A stretch of DNA of 64,000 bases from Schizophyllum amplum (Eukaryota; Basidiomycota; Agaricomycetes; Agaricales; Schizophyllaceae), in assembly GCA_007026445.1 (NCBI GenBank), contig VDMD01000002.1, forward strand, positions 2,480,001 to 2,544,000. Reading direction: 5' to 3'. Positions within the stretch are counted from its first letter, which is position 1. The number at the start of each line of letters is the position of its first letter. The notes beneath the pieces were generated by a model. The model made no database searches and was not told the origin of the DNA. It saw nothing but the letters and a program-made list of their open reading frames with translations. Below are positions 21,604 to 33,510 of this stretch, in pieces. A program made the translations under genes and the position numbers.

Positions 21604-22930
21604 TCAATTATGGAACGCCTTGATACGGTCAAGTGCAAAGTTAACCTGTTCCTGCCTGTAGTCATCCGGTATGGCGGCGATGTTGTCGACCTTCAGCTGC
21701 AAGACGACCTGTACAAGCTCATAAGTATTAGCGAGATGCATACATGAGGCGTACCGCCATGGTGTATCCACCTAATACGTTCTCCGCGCCATATGATGAC
21801 CAAACGGGCCCTGTGTAGTTGTTGAACATTGAACGCCTCCTGTCAGCAAGAACATGTAGACGGTGCTCACTCTCTACACCATGACCAGCGTTCGGGTCCA
21901 GCTCGTCGCATACGAGAGTCAGTAGTTCATGATGGCCGTTGGCCCTGCAGGGACTGCATCTGCGTCCGAAGCCAGGGCTTCCATACCGAAATAATACAGA
22001 GTACTGGCACCATGCGCGACTGGGTTAGATCCTCAGCGTTCATTCGTCCGATGCGAGGAGATATACGCACCTTTGAAACAAGGCGCATCGCCCACCCGCG
22101 GCTGGGGGAAGACTCAAGGGAATAAGTCGGCATCCCCAACGCAAAGGCCATCTGAACCTAATCCGTTCGCAACGCACTGAAGCTTGCGTCGCCGACTAGG
22201 CGCGATGAGGTATAGTAGGTCAGAGCCCGAGTCGCCGGACGACGCACAGATATCAGTTACTTAATCGCTTGTATTCCAGGTCGAGCCCGAACGTCTCGTT
22301 GTTTGATGTCGAAGGACGATTCGGCGGCTGAGCCCTCCGAGTACCACGAAGCTATCTCGGCAAGTGATGCATTTGTAAGACCTGGAGCTGGCGTGTAGTT
22401 GGCGGAAAAGAAGTCGACATATTATCCGAGGTGAACTGGGCGTGCATTTCCGGAATGAACATCGCGCCTACGGAATTAATCGATTATTAGCGGCAGACCA
22501 AAGCAAGCCATGGTGGACTTACTGGGACACTCACCCTCATCAACATCGTTGCTCGCAATAGTCAGCACCTGAGCGAATCTGCCATGCGCGTACAGTGTGC
22601 AAGGAAAGTCTGAGTAGAACCCCGCCACGCCAATCGTTGGTCGACCCGAAAGCGTACGGTTCTTCTGCGTAGGCGCCGGTGGAGGGGTTGATGTTCGCGA
22701 GCAATGCCTGGGAGCTGTTTAATCCGTGCAGACACGCCAAGTTCGCGCCACTGTCGATGATGTTCTGGCAGTATACCTGCCACAAAGGGAGACCAGACCG
22801 CAGTTTCGCCATCGACAGCGTACTTGAGAGGAAGAGTGGCGCGAAGCCGGACTCGAGACTTTGTATCATCGTTGGGTTGAGGCGTCATACTGGCGGGAGT
22901 CACGGCGGCTATGCGAGGCTGCAAGAGTAG
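21604..22930 (-). pseudogene. Degraded type-B carboxylesterase/lipase, C-terminal half only
   Basis: Reading minus-strand frames together gives blocks in the order of fungal carboxylesterases: FRGIIAHN (after the nucleophile elbow), LWQVYCQNIIDSGANLACLH, DFPCTLYAHGRFAQVLTIAS, then NDVDEG (the loop with the acidic catalytic residue, normally GTNxDEG). The end is AAIPDDYRQEQVNFALDRIK with a TGA at 21604-21606. No GESAGG-type serine elbow or oxyanion region exists upstream before the ERB1 promoter, and in-frame stops interrupt the 5' part. Only about half a gene is present. It sits between ARP4 (-) and ERB1 (+). The assignment is moderately supported; a heavily spliced, divergent intact gene is less likely. 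Confidence 0.5.
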
Positions 22931-23569
22931 GGAAAACCTCCTCAGCGAGTCCGTGATCTGGCGTTATGCGCGATGATGCCTCGAAAGCTGGCAGGCTCCG
23001 CAAAACCGAGCGATGTAGTTCTGATTCTCAGAGAACTTGGTGATACACCGTTCGTGTCGGCTCAGCTGCTGGTTCGCACTTGATTGCGCGCAATCCCAAG
23101 AAATGACAGCTGCGTTATTGCGGAAAGTTAGCTTCTGTCTGTCTTTTACTTGGCTTTGAAGATCTACAATGTAGTAGTGGCGTCCATAGAGGGCGCTCTC
23201 AGCGATGCGATGAAAGCGAAAGCGGAAAGAGCAGAGAAAGAGCAAGGAAAGAGCACTCGAGAGCTGTCAGCGGGAAGGTGTTGATGTTCGGTAATTGCCG
23301 TTGCCATCGGACCACAGGGCCGATCTTTGTCCCCCAGCCTCAGGTTGACCATCTCGGGTGTTCACAAACCTCTGTAGTTCTCTTGAGCTCTCGTGTAAAG
23401 ACAGAGATACATGGGGTGCACCAAAAAGTCTTCTTGTGTGACTAAGTAGGAAGAGGGGGTCGAGGTCGTTGGTTAAGGTGGATGATGCACGCCGATCACA
23501 CCATCAAACTTTTTCAGCGCGCATTGTTCTTTGGATCCTTGTTCTCTTCCCCCTCATATTCATCTGCTC
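22931..23569. other. Upstream region of ERB1
   Basis: 639 bp between the esterase remnant and the ERB1 start. It includes the ERB1 promoter. No gene or repeat recognised, and no esterase N-terminus found on the minus strand. Confidence 0.4.
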
Positions 23570-26069
23570 ATGACGGCTATTACATCCACCAAAAAACGCA
23601 AGCATGCTGCTGAGCCTGCGGAGAGCCTTGACGTGACCGCCCTCGAGATGCTGAGCGACGAGGAGGACGCGCAGTCCACGCACTCAGACGACGGCGAGGT
23701 GGACGAGTTCCCCGAGATCGACGCGGGCAGCGATAGCTCCGACGACGAGTCCTATCTTGAGGGCTCCGAAGGCGATGACGAGGAAGAAGAGGAAGATCTT
23801 ACCGAAGGGACATCGGCCTCGGACGACGACGATGAACTGCACATCTTCCCCAAGGCGAAGACCATAACATCAGACATTACTGGCCAAGCCAAACGCGTGT
23901 ACCCAGAGATAGAGCCGGGCTACGACTCTGATTCATCGACTGAAGATGCACGTACGCTGGCTGCTCACTGCGTCCTTTAGTCTCTAATCCTCGATCACAG
24001 ACGCCAAATCGTGTCGGTGATGTGCCCATGCACTGGTATGATGACCTTCCGCATATTGGCTACGACATAGACGGCAAGCGCGTGCTTCGACCTGCGAAGG
24101 GAGACGAACTCGACAAGTTCCTGTCAACAGTGGAAGATCCCTCGGCTTGGTGCGTGTGCGCCTGTCCCAGTTCAACAGGTTGACTTACTACATTCAGGAC
24201 TTCTGCGTTCGATAAGAACACCCAGATGGATAGACCGCTGACGAATGAAGAGCTTGACATCATCCGCCGCCTTCAAGCTGGGGAGAACCCCGATGCTGAC
24301 TACGATCCCTACGAGCCCACCGTCGAGTGGTTCACCGGAAAGGGCAAGGAGGAGGTCATGCCCCTCTCCGCTGCACCCGAACCTAAGCGCCGCTGGATTC
24401 CCAGTAAATGGGAGAAGAAGAAGGTACATCGCTTATTCTCGTCGCTTTTATCATCTAACCGCTGTACAGGTCATGAAAATTGTGCGCGCCATCCGCGAGG
24501 GCCGCATTGTCCCCAACAAACCGAAAACGACCAACAAGATCGAGTTTTTCTCTCTCTGGTCATCTGAGCCCTCCACCTCCCAACCCCCACTACCCGCTCC
24601 CAAGCCTCGCTTGCCCACCAACGCCGAGTCTTACAATCCGCCCGAGGAATACCTTCCCACTGACGCTGAGCGCGCGGAGTGGGAGGCGCAAGATTCTGAG
24701 GACCGCGAGCGCGACTACCTTCCCCAGAAGTACTCTTCACTGCGCCTCGTTCCTGCCTACGATCAGTTCGTCAAGGAGCGTTTCAACCGACAGCTCGACC
24801 TGTATCTCGCTCCACGAATACAACGCGTCAAGCTCAACCTCGATCCGAGCTCCCTCATACCCAAACTGCCGAGCCCGAGCAGCTTGCGGCCATTCCCGAA
24901 CTATCGTTCGTTGCGACTCGAGCATGCGAAGCGCGCACGGTGCCTCGCGGTCAGCCCAGACGGCGCATGGGCGATCAGCGGCGACGAGGGCGGTGTAGTC
25001 AGCCTTTGGGAACCCACCGTTGGCCGAGAGGTTATGCGCTGGATACTCGACGGTCGCATCGGCGCAGTCGAATGGTGCCCGCGCACAGATGTATCATATT
25101 TTGTGGCCACAACGTGAGTGCAGTCATATTCCTGGATGACACAAATGCTGAATTTGTTGCAGCGAGGAGACCTTACATTTCTTCGTGCCGCCAAATTTGT
25201 CGGCGCCGGTGTTGGCCGCCACCCAGGCGCTATTGGCACCGTCCACCCTCCCTCCCGCGCCAGCGACTCCGTCAACCGTCAAGTGGTCGTCCGCATCCCT
25301 CGGTGCCTGGTCCCACAGCAAAGCGATCTTGACAGTACGCCTACCGTCGACATCATTACTACCGAAGCAGCTCGCCTGGCACAGGCGCGGTGACTACCTC
25401 GCCACCGTATCTGGCACGGGTCCCCAGGGCGGCGTGTGGGTGCACCAAGTTACGCGGCGCCACTCGCAGGCGCCATTCAAGAAGATCCGCGGCGCCGTGC
25501 AGTGCGTGCAGTTCCACCCCACGAAGCCGCAGTTCTTCGTCGCGACGCAGCAGTATGTGCGCCTGTACGACCTCGCGGAGCAGAAGCTCCTCAAGACGCT
25601 GATGCCGGGCATCCGCTGGATTTCGGCGATGGACGTGCATCCGTCAGGCGACCACCTCATCGTGGGCGGGTATGACCGCAAGCTGTGCTGGTTCGATCTC
25701 GAGCTGAGCGACAAACCGTACAAGGTGTTGAGGTGAGTCCACGTTTAGCGGCGCTGCCTGCCGCTCGTCGTTTTCCGGGCATATAAACTAACGATATATT
25801 GTAGGTACCACACGCGCGCGATTCGTGCTCTTGCGTTCCACCCTACCTACCCGCTCTTCGCATCTTCGTCCGACGACGGCGCGATCCAGGTCTTCCACTC
25901 GCGCGTATACAGCGATCTCATGACCGACCCGCTCATCGTGCCGCTCAAAATCTTACGCGGCCATGCTGTCTCGGACGGTCTTGGCGTGCTCGCGGTACGC
26001 TGGGTCCCTCGGCAGCCGTGGCTCGTGAGCGCAGGCGCCGATGGCTCCGTTGCTGTCTGGTGCAGCTAG
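23570..26069 (+). CDS. ERB1: Ribosome biogenesis protein ERB1/BOP1
   Basis: Nucleolar component of the PeBoW complex (with Nop7/PES1 and Ytm1/WDR12), needed for 5.8S/25S rRNA maturation and 60S assembly. The ATG at 23570 gives MTAITSTKKRKHAAEPAESL, a basic signal followed by long acidic serine-rich tracts. The conserved BOP1NT domain follows: MHWYDDLPHIGYDIDGKRVL, MDRPLTNEELDIIRRLQAGE, YEPTVEWFTGKGKEEVMPLS, then EPKRRWIPSKWEKKKV, KIVRAIREGRIVP and LPPEEYLPT-type sequence (NPPEEYLPTDAER). The C-terminal WD40 propeller starts near RCLAVSPDGAWAISGDEGGV and ends with FASSSDDGAIQVFHSRVYSD and DGSVAVWCS before TAG 26067-26069. Seven or so exons with introns of 50-70 bp. The length of about 760 residues is normal. 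Confidence 0.95.
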
Positions 26070-27169
26070 TCGATGTCCTTCACGCCGACAGAATTCTTCT
26101 ATGTACGTATGTAACGGTGGCTGTTTAGTGCAAAATTGACTCTGCGATGGCGTTCGGATTTCGATGGCGTTCGGAAATCCGAGAACATGTCAAGCTCAGC
26201 TCTGACTCGACGCAATACCGCTCGGTACCTACGATGACTCGAGCGTAGACCGACAAGAGGCGATACAGGATTTGCTAGAGTACGCAGTACGTCCTCGGAT
26301 TCTTCTCTGGGGAATATTCAATCCCACGCCAGCGGGATGGAAGCCTCTACCTGACCAGAAAAAGGATAGCGTGCTCTGATCCACTGACCAGGTTGAACCG
26401 TGACAAGCGGTGGTCTTTCTGGGCACAGTGCTGCAACTTCAACAAGCAAGAAGGCCGCGAGAATTAATAACCTCGGCTTGCTGCAGATCACCCTGGTGAG
26501 GATCTCTCGCCCACAATTCTTTCCGCGGTGTCGAGTGCGACGTCTTTCACGGCGTTTGCGGGGTTCTCTTACTCGGTCATTAAGTCTGCAACGTCCTACT
26601 ATGACTGGGCCTGGTAACGGCTCCGGCCGGCCGAACAGCGTGCGACGCTATGCTGGGCCCGTGGCGCGCCTCTCCTGCCCCATCCTCCTCCTCCGCTGAC
26701 ACTTCCGCGCGCTTAATGTGCGCCCACGTCTCGCTCCAAAGATCATCTGCAAGCAACCAGCTCAGCAACCGGCCTGCAGTTGACTTTCCCCCGCGTCCTG
26801 GGCTCAGTCATTGCAATAATTCGACAACAGCAGGGCCGTCGCACGCGCAGTCGATCTCGGACGGGTGCCGGAATCCGGAGAGTACGTGGTGGCAAGTGTA
26901 AGTGACACGAGGTCAGCCCTTAGTGTCGCGTTTCTAGAAGGTGGTGCTAGTCGGGTTGTGTTTACGGAACACAGGCACCGCGGTGGCCAGAGGCTGTATA
27001 TGAGTAGCGCCTGCATTGCGGATGCAGGCTTCTCCGCTCGCAGTTGGAAGCCTGGCTCCCTTCTTGCTGCACTGTATTCCCGTCTTCCGGTCGTCAAGCC
27101 TCTCCCCTTGCCTGCTCGAGTACGTGTTCGTGTTCGCGTTTGTGGCCACACGGCTGACCTCTTGCAGCC
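26070..27169. other. Intergenic region
   Basis: 1.1 kb between ERB1 and the 7-TM gene, both on the plus strand. Holds ERB1 3' UTR and downstream promoter. Short open frames here show no family motif. No repeat noticed. Confidence 0.4.
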
Positions 27170-28927
27170 ATGGTCAATTGGTCGGACCCTCAAGAGCTCG
27201 CTCGCGACACCGGTATGTGATGTCGCTTATAGGTTATCTGTGATCGACGCTGACAAGACATGCAGATGTCTTCGACAAGCTTATTTTCGCTCTTTTTGGC
27301 ATCAATGTGTGGGAGATATTCACGACATGGGATTTTGAGTGGTCGCTCCTCACTGGGCGCCGAAAATTTCGCTGGCCGCTGGTGCGTTGTGCTATTAGCC
27401 AGCGAAATATCCTTTGACCGATATCTTACAGAGTGAGTTGTGTACCCACGTACAAAGCAAGTTATGAACACCGGCCCAGTATTCTTCTTCCTCAGCCGAT
27501 ATTGCATCATCTTGTCCTTCATCGGCCTGTGAGTCTGGCCAGGACCCCAAGGTCGCACGACTGATCAGTACCTTAGCGTCGTGTCCATGTCTGTACGGTC
27601 TGAGGTACGTTATTTGCGCCTTCGCTGGCTAAGCTGACGTATATATCACCAGGTCAACTGTAAAGTGAGTAAGCTCACTGCAAGCGTGCTGACGTTCTGG
27701 CTAATATGCTGTTTAGGGCTTGTACACGTTCAACTCCGTATGTGTCCCTTCGTCTACACGCCAGGAAAGCCGTTGACATCCAATAGTGGGCAGGGAATAT
27801 GACGCTACTGTCGTCCTCCACCTCTCTAATGCTGCGGACGTACGTCCCCAGCCTGTCGTTCTTCTCCAAGTCGGAGCACTCATCATCTCGATCAGCATCG
27901 CTCTGTGGGAGCGCAAGCTCAGTATCATGGTGTTTCTTGGTGTACTGTGTCTAGCACATTGGGCCATTCTGTGGCGCGGCATGTTCATCGTTGAGGCGGC
28001 ATGGGATGAACCTAGTGGTTCGTGTATAGTGACGCAGACAAATCCTGGGCTGCTGAATGTCACGTTTTTCTACAGTATGTGCTCATCTGATCTTTAAGGA
28101 GACAATCTACTGACCGCCGCAATAGCGATCGCCTTCGACTTCACCGTGCTTATATTCACCTTTGTCGCGCTCACCCACAAGCACTCGGCGCGGACGGATC
28201 TGTGGAAGCTACTTTTCCAGGATGGTCTGGTGTACTTCGTGCGTTATCGCCCAGTCGCAACATACATTCCAAACCTCATTGCTATCGGTAGCTCCTGACA
28301 TTCTCTGCAAATTGTATCCCAGCCGTACTGAATGTTCTTGACCTCAATTGTACGTCGTCCCCGAACCCGTTCAGAGACCCGCTAACCAAACGACTGTTGG
28401 TAGCGCCGATGAACGTCATTGGGACTGTGAGCGCTCTCTTGTTTGCGTTGATTTTTCTCGGCTAACGACGTTGAGCCAGATTCCAGCTGCATGCATCTCA
28501 TCGATCCTCGCCTGCCGCTGTGTCATGCGCCTGCTCGAGTTCCATACCACCGACGTCTACGTGCACACCATGTCCGGCCTAGAGAGCATTCCCGGAGGGC
28601 GTGCCAGCGTCACCCCTTATGTACAGACGAAGAGCCAGGCTTACTCGATCAACCGTCCCGCGGAGGTGGTGATCACCACGGAGCACTATTCAATGGCGGA
28701 ATTCGCGTGCGTCTTCTCGTGCGACGCACCTGTTGTTTACTGACATTGCTCGGCTTAGGAGTCCGTCTCGTGGCACGTCGCCGAACGAAGCGCCGCCCTA
28801 TCAGGCCTCCTCCATCGATCTCAATAAAATGCGAAGCCGTTCGCGCGCCGACGATCTAGAGATGAGCATTGGATCACTAGAGAGCTCGAGCGCCAGCACC
28901 AGGAAGGCCTCGGCAGGTGATGTGTAG
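27170..28927 (+). CDS. Seven-TM basidiomycete integral membrane protein of unknown function
   Basis: At least nine small exons. The first encodes MVNWSDPQELARDT; the next FDKLIFALFGINVWEIFTTW and DFEWSLLTGRRKFRWPLV. Then come FFFLSRYCIILSFIGL, GLYTFNS, GNMTLLSSSTSLMLR, TIALWERKLSIMVFLGVLCL, AHWAILWRGMFIVEAAWDEP and TQTNPGLLNVTFFY. The last membrane part reads AFDFTVLIFTFVALTHKHSA, DLWKLLFQDGLVYF and IPAACISSILACRCVMRLLE. About seven hydrophobic segments precede a hydrophilic Ser/Thr/Arg-rich cytosolic tail ending SAGDV (TAG 28925-28927). I recognise the pattern as a multi-copy Agaricomycete family with the WELFxTxxFEWSL and LWKLLFxDGLVYF signatures, but know no function; receptor-like topology is a guess. 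Confidence 0.75.
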
Positions 28928-29401
28928 GTCGGTGAACGATAATCCGCTGTGAATGTAGAAGGAACCTGGAAGAGTGATGAGTGTGGCGCTGGCTGTGAGC
29001 CGCGCAATGTCTATAGAATTGGTTTCTTTTGGTTGACCCCGCACATAGTAAGTACTAAGCATATTATGAATCACGCCACAGTCCCTACAACCCCTTCAAA
29101 TACTTGTAACGTGCTATCGTCAGTCCATCGTTTATCTCTGTTGTGATCATCACGTTCAAGAACGTCCACACCGTATTCCCTAGCCTTCTCATGGTTTTTG
29201 GACACCTCGTAGGTCCATGCAGGTCCAAACAACGTGACGTGTTTGTTAACAGGTCGATAATGATACTTATGACATTGATAAGTCGGCCCGCCGTCGGGCA
29301 AGCGCGTCGATACCGAAGGTGCTTGGTCAGGCCCTTCTCGCAAATGATACTTATGCTTTGCTATCGTGTCTTGTCTCTCGCTCTCATCACTGACGAGCCT
29401 G
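28928..29401. other. Intergenic region
   Basis: 474 bp between two plus-strand genes, holding a 3' UTR and a promoter. No coding content or repeat recognised. Confidence 0.4.
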
Positions 29402-30696
29402 ATGTCGGCGTCCCCAAAGTCGCAGGATGAACTAGATGAGCAGCGCCCGCTGCTCGCCGAGTCGACCAGCGAGTCATACACCGATCCCAACCGCGTCGCG
29501 GATGTCGAGGCTGGGAAGCCGGTGAACGACGATGCGCAAGTGAAGGCTGGTATCAGCGTGTACAAGCTGCTCTGGCGTATTGTGCTCTGCATTGCTGCGC
29601 TCTTTGTGACCGTGGTCTTCGTAAAGGGGTTCATCGATGCGGACGACACGAACGTGCGCCTGTCTTCGCATACCAGACTTAGCCGTGTCTGACATGCGTT
29701 CCAGTTCGATTTCAAGAAGGCGCTCAAGACTGCTCTGGGTGGTGGTCTCAGCGGCGCAGCAGGTATGCATGCCTCTATGTGAAAGAATAACAATGCTAAG
29801 TTGCCTCAGCAATGGTGCTACAGGTCCTACTACTCATGGTAGGCTTCCATCGCTCCAAGCCGCCCTGCCTCGATTTATAACTGCATCCCAGCCCCTTCGT
29901 ACAGTCATGAACTACCAGTACCGCTACGGCACTACCCTGACCGTCGCAAGCCGCACGCTGTATCAGGATGGCGGCTGGACGCGCTACTATCGCGGCCTCA
30001 CGGCTGCACTCATACAGGGGCCCATCGCTCGATTCGGTGACACTGCGGCCAATGCAGGCATCCTCGCACTGCTTGAGACAAACAAGTACATGAAGGATCT
30101 GCCCGCGCTCATCAAGACCGTCTTCGCCTCAGTGGCGGCGGCTGCGTTCCGCATCATCCTCACGCCCATCGATACCGTGAAGACAACTCTGCAGACGCAG
30201 GGCAAACCCGGTATGGCGATCCTCAGGGCGCGCGTGAAGAAGTATGGTGTGACTACGCTTTGGTATGGTGCATTGGCCACCGCGGCGGCGACCTTCGTCG
30301 GCCACTACCCTGTATGTTGTCGTCGTCTGAATGTCTGTCATGATGCTAACCTTCTCTCAGTGGTTTGGTACGTACAACTACCTTGACGCAAACCTCCCGC
30401 CATCGCACACGGTCATGCAGACGCTTGCGCGTCGCGCCTTCATCGGATTCTGCGCCTCCGTCGTCTCGGACACCATCTCGAACTCCCTGCGCGTGGTCAA
30501 GACCTACCGCCAGGTGAACGAGACCAAGATCGGGTACATGGACTCTGCGCGCGCCGTCATCGCGACGGACGGGTTGAAGGGCTTGTTCGGTCGTGGGTTG
30601 AAGACCCGCATTTTGGCGAATGGTCTCCAGGGCATCTTGTTCTCCATTCTGTGGAGACTATTCCTTGATATATGGAACAAGAAGACTAGGTCGTAA
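29402..30696 (+). CDS. Mitochondrial-carrier-fold (SLC25-like) membrane protein
   Basis: The start at 29402 gives MSASPKSQDELDEQRPLLAE, a long hydrophilic N-terminus, then a membrane segment (KLLWRIVLCIAALFVTVVF). After an intron at 29654-29704 the carrier repeats follow: PLRTVMNYQYRYGTTLTVAS, LYQDGGWTRYYRGLTAALIQ, a second repeat with PIDTVKTTLQTQGKPGM (Px[DE]xx[KR] signature) and YGVTTLWYGALATAAATFVG, and a third with SLRVVKTYRQVNETKIGYMD and DGLKGLFGRGLKTRILANGL. The P-x-D/E motif is intact only in repeat 2; repeat 1 has PLRTV and repeat 3 SLRVV. That pattern, and the extra N-terminal segment, mark a divergent carrier like those of the outer mitochondrial membrane or other organelles. Stop TAA at 30694-30696. 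Substrate unknown. Confidence 0.75.
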
Positions 30697-30803
30697 AATG
30701 GGCATACATGGTAGATACTCTAATGACAGGAATGGTCCAAGTACTTAGAGACAGTCCGACAGTTTCGCGAATGATGTCGGATGATTCTGCTTGGCGGCGT
30801 GCA

Positions 30804-32491
30804 TCAATATCCAGCGGCATATACTGGCAAAGCCCGCTGACCATCCGCTGTCGTCGAATCACGCGTAACACGGTCAGTAACATCCCAAGGCCTCTCCCCT
30901 GTATGCTCCGCTTTGTGCCTTTCCTTCCAATCCGCCCTCTGGCACGCTTGGCTGCAATACAACGCCCTCTGTGGTCGCCGCTCCTGCACGCAGCGTGTAC
31001 AAAACTCGAGCTTCACGCCCTCGTGCGCGTCCTCCTTCTCGCAAACTCGGCACATCTCCGGGAGGTTCATGACCGGGTACGTCACGGGACGGTTGAGACG
31101 GTGCGCGTCGAAGGCGCTGAATGGTGGCTGGGGGCGGCAACGGTCCGCCATCGCGAGCACGATGTCCAAGGCGCGGCCAGGGAAGGGGCGGCCCAGCGAC
31201 AGCCGCGGATTCTCGGCCTGGGAGCGGGGCTTGTGCATGCCCAACCCGCAGATGGGACGCATCGTCAAGAAACAGGCGGAGAGGGCGGGCGACTCGCGCA
31301 GCACGCCAAAGCCAATGAGGTGCGTGTCGCCGTGATGCAAGTAGAAGACATGCTTCGCGAGAAGGGATACGCCGATGATGCCGTGCTTCTTGCTGTTAGA
31401 AGAGTTGTCCGAGCGTACAGCTTTGTGCAAGTGGCGAGGCAGCTCGTAGATGTGCAGCGTCACGTACTTCGTCTTGCCGTCGTTGTAGTCGTTCGGGATG
31501 TGGAACTGGACACCCTCGAAGCTATGTAGCTGGCCAGTCAGCCTGCGGCACCGCGGTCAGAGAACCGGCACGTACACTCTGCAATCGCCCTGCCGGGTCG
31601 TGACAACAACGCCCGTGAAGCGTAGTCCCAGTTTCTCGATGTCAGCCCCACGCAAGTAGACACCTTCGTCCGCAGTGCCAATGAGTGGTTGAATCTGTGC
31701 TCACAGTTCACCTGCAAATCTATGCTCAGAGATAATGATACGCATACCTTGAGCTTGTACCCTTTCGGCGACAACGGGTTCGTGACGACGAAAGGATAGG
31801 TGAATTTGCGATCGACGTTGGGCGGACGTCCGTGAGGCATGTTGCTCAGCAGTTCCAGGAGCTCGTTGCCACCGGTATCCATGATCCACTGGTTGTTCCC
31901 TTTCTCGGACGGGAAATAGACGTAGTCAATATCCTGGCAGATGAGATAAGCCCGGAATCAAGAAAATGTTACCCGCTCACGTAGAACAAAGGCTTGCCAA
32001 TGAGGAAGGGGTTGCGCGCCATCTGCTCGACAGTTATCGGGTTCCCATGGCGGTCCATCGTGGTGGTGAGTGGACAGATGGTCTGCGTGAGAATAGCTGT
32101 ACTAGCATTGAGTGGATGAGCTTTCTCTCACGCAAGAAAAACGCCTACAGTCCTACCAAACTCTTTCGGTCTTGAGATAGCTGCGGCAAATCAAAGAACA
32201 AGTCAATTATATAGTAACAGAGGACGAAAGTGAACATGTCTGCGTCCGTAGTCGCCGTTCGCCGGTGACCTGGCCTACCTCACGACGTAAGCATGCAGCT
32301 TCCCTCTCAATCGTTCCCACTGACATGCGCCTCTTTGGTAGATTTGTCACAAGCAAGAATATGTCGAATCGCTTCGAAGGGAGTCCGGCATAATGATGGC
32401 TGGCAAGGAAGGCAGGGGAGGCTTGTGGAGACTTACATATGGGAGAACCAGCGGTATCGACGATGCACTTCATATCGGAAGCATGATGCAT
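30804..32491 (-). CDS. MYND zinc-finger protein of unknown function
   Basis: Tail-to-tail with the carrier gene (107 bp between stops). Exons read in phase from the 5' end: MHHASDMKCIVDTAGSPI, SISRPKEFGRT, then TICPLTTTMDRHGNPITVEQ and MARNPFLIGKPLFY, DIDYVYFPSEKGNNQWIMD, then RKFTYPFVVTNPLSPKGYKL and later YVTLHIYELPRHLHKAVRSD. The C-terminal MYND finger is CRVCEKEDAHEGVKLEFCTR, then RALYCSQACQRADWKERHKA, with an H where the last zinc ligand is normally C (HKAEH). MYND fingers bind proline-rich peptides. The N-terminal region is a conserved-looking domain I cannot name. The start may be the first ATG (32491) or M at 32473; both lie in exon 1. The N-terminal mini-exon is the least certain part. 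Confidence 0.65.
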
Positions 32492-32730
32492 GGAAACGCT
32501 TGTGATTCGAGCAAGGCTTGAGGGGAGTGTGCGTCTCTGGAGTGTATTATTGGGAGGTATATCCCTGTCCCAGTGAATGATAACAAGACATAGATACATC
32601 GAGGGACGGGGCGCCACCCGTTGCCGTCCCCGGGAGTAGTCTAGGCAGAACACGACAAGACCGTGGCACGAAGGCGAACCTAACGTGCGTCAGCTTGGTT
32701 GTCCTCATTCAAGAGCAGGAAACACACCAG

Positions 32731-33285
32731 CTATAATGACCGCTGCTCGTCCTCTGAAATCTCCGCCTCTAGCCTCTCTATGTCGTCCCGCACTGCGTCC
32801 AGCCCAGGCAAAAAGCGCTGCCCGTCGCTCCGGTCCACGCCGTACAGCGCCTCGATCATCTTCACGTCCCGCCTATCCAGCGCGTCGCTAAACGCCTGCC
32901 CCACATCCGCATCTCGAGAGGAGCCCCGCATCATTCCCGACACGGACGTCAGGCGCGGCGACTGCTTCTCGCGCGCAACCACCTTCTTCAAGTCGTCCAT
33001 GGTGATCTGGTAGTGGTGGTTGTATATCTGCGAGGACAGGTTCTTGTACGCAAAGGCCTCGTCGATGCGCTCCACAAGGTTCTCCTCGGTGATGAAGCTG
33101 CCGGCCTGGTGGTAGAGCGAGATGAGAGCGCGCATTTTCGCGTCGGGGAGGCTGGCGTGCGAGGCGACCTTCGGGGGTGCACCTGTACTCGAGGACGACA
33201 CTGCGCTGGACATGCTCCGTCGCAAAAGACGGGAAGTCATGCTACATGCTGGCGTGCGGCTGCAACTAGCAAGCAGAGCAGACAT
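32731..33285 (-). CDS. Unrecognised 184-residue protein, probably mitochondrial
   Basis: A single uninterrupted exon with ATG at 33285 and stop at 32731-32733. The N-terminus MSALLASCSRTPACSMTSRL is rich in Arg, Ser and Ala without acidic residues for the first 30 or so positions (RLLRRSMSSAVSSSS), a typical mitochondrial presequence. The middle (MRALISLYHQAGSFITEENL, VERIDEAFAYKNLSSQIYNH) is predicted helical. The C-terminus is acidic and helical (DAVRDDIERLEAEISEDEQ). I do not recognise a family. It lies 225 bp downstream of the acyl-CoA dehydrogenase stop on the same strand and could be part of a mitochondrial complex; that is a guess. Confidence 0.6.
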   Translation of the reverse strand: MSALLASCSRTPACSMTSRLLRRSMSSAVSSSSTGAPPKVASHASLPDAKMRALISLYHQAGSFITEENLVERIDEAFAYKNLSSQIYNHHYQITMDDLKKVVAREKQSPRLTSVSGMMRGSSRDADVGQAFSDALDRRDVKMIEALYGVDRSDGQRFLPGLDAVRDDIERLEAEISEDEQRSL

Positions 33286-33510
33286 TCTGGTGGTCGGAGG
33301 ACAAGGCCCGGGTTGTTTTCCCGTATTTGCTTCCTTGAAGCCCGATCACAAGCTTGAAGCAACGCGTGAAGAAGCGCCATGTTGCCGACTCACTGGAGAA
33401 AGGTCATACGGTTCCTCGTGTCGCTGGACATTGGAAGCAGTCGCAAATGAAGCAATATATATGTACTACAGGTTGAAGCTTGGAATCGACTTCTTGTTTG
33501 GTCTGGCCGC

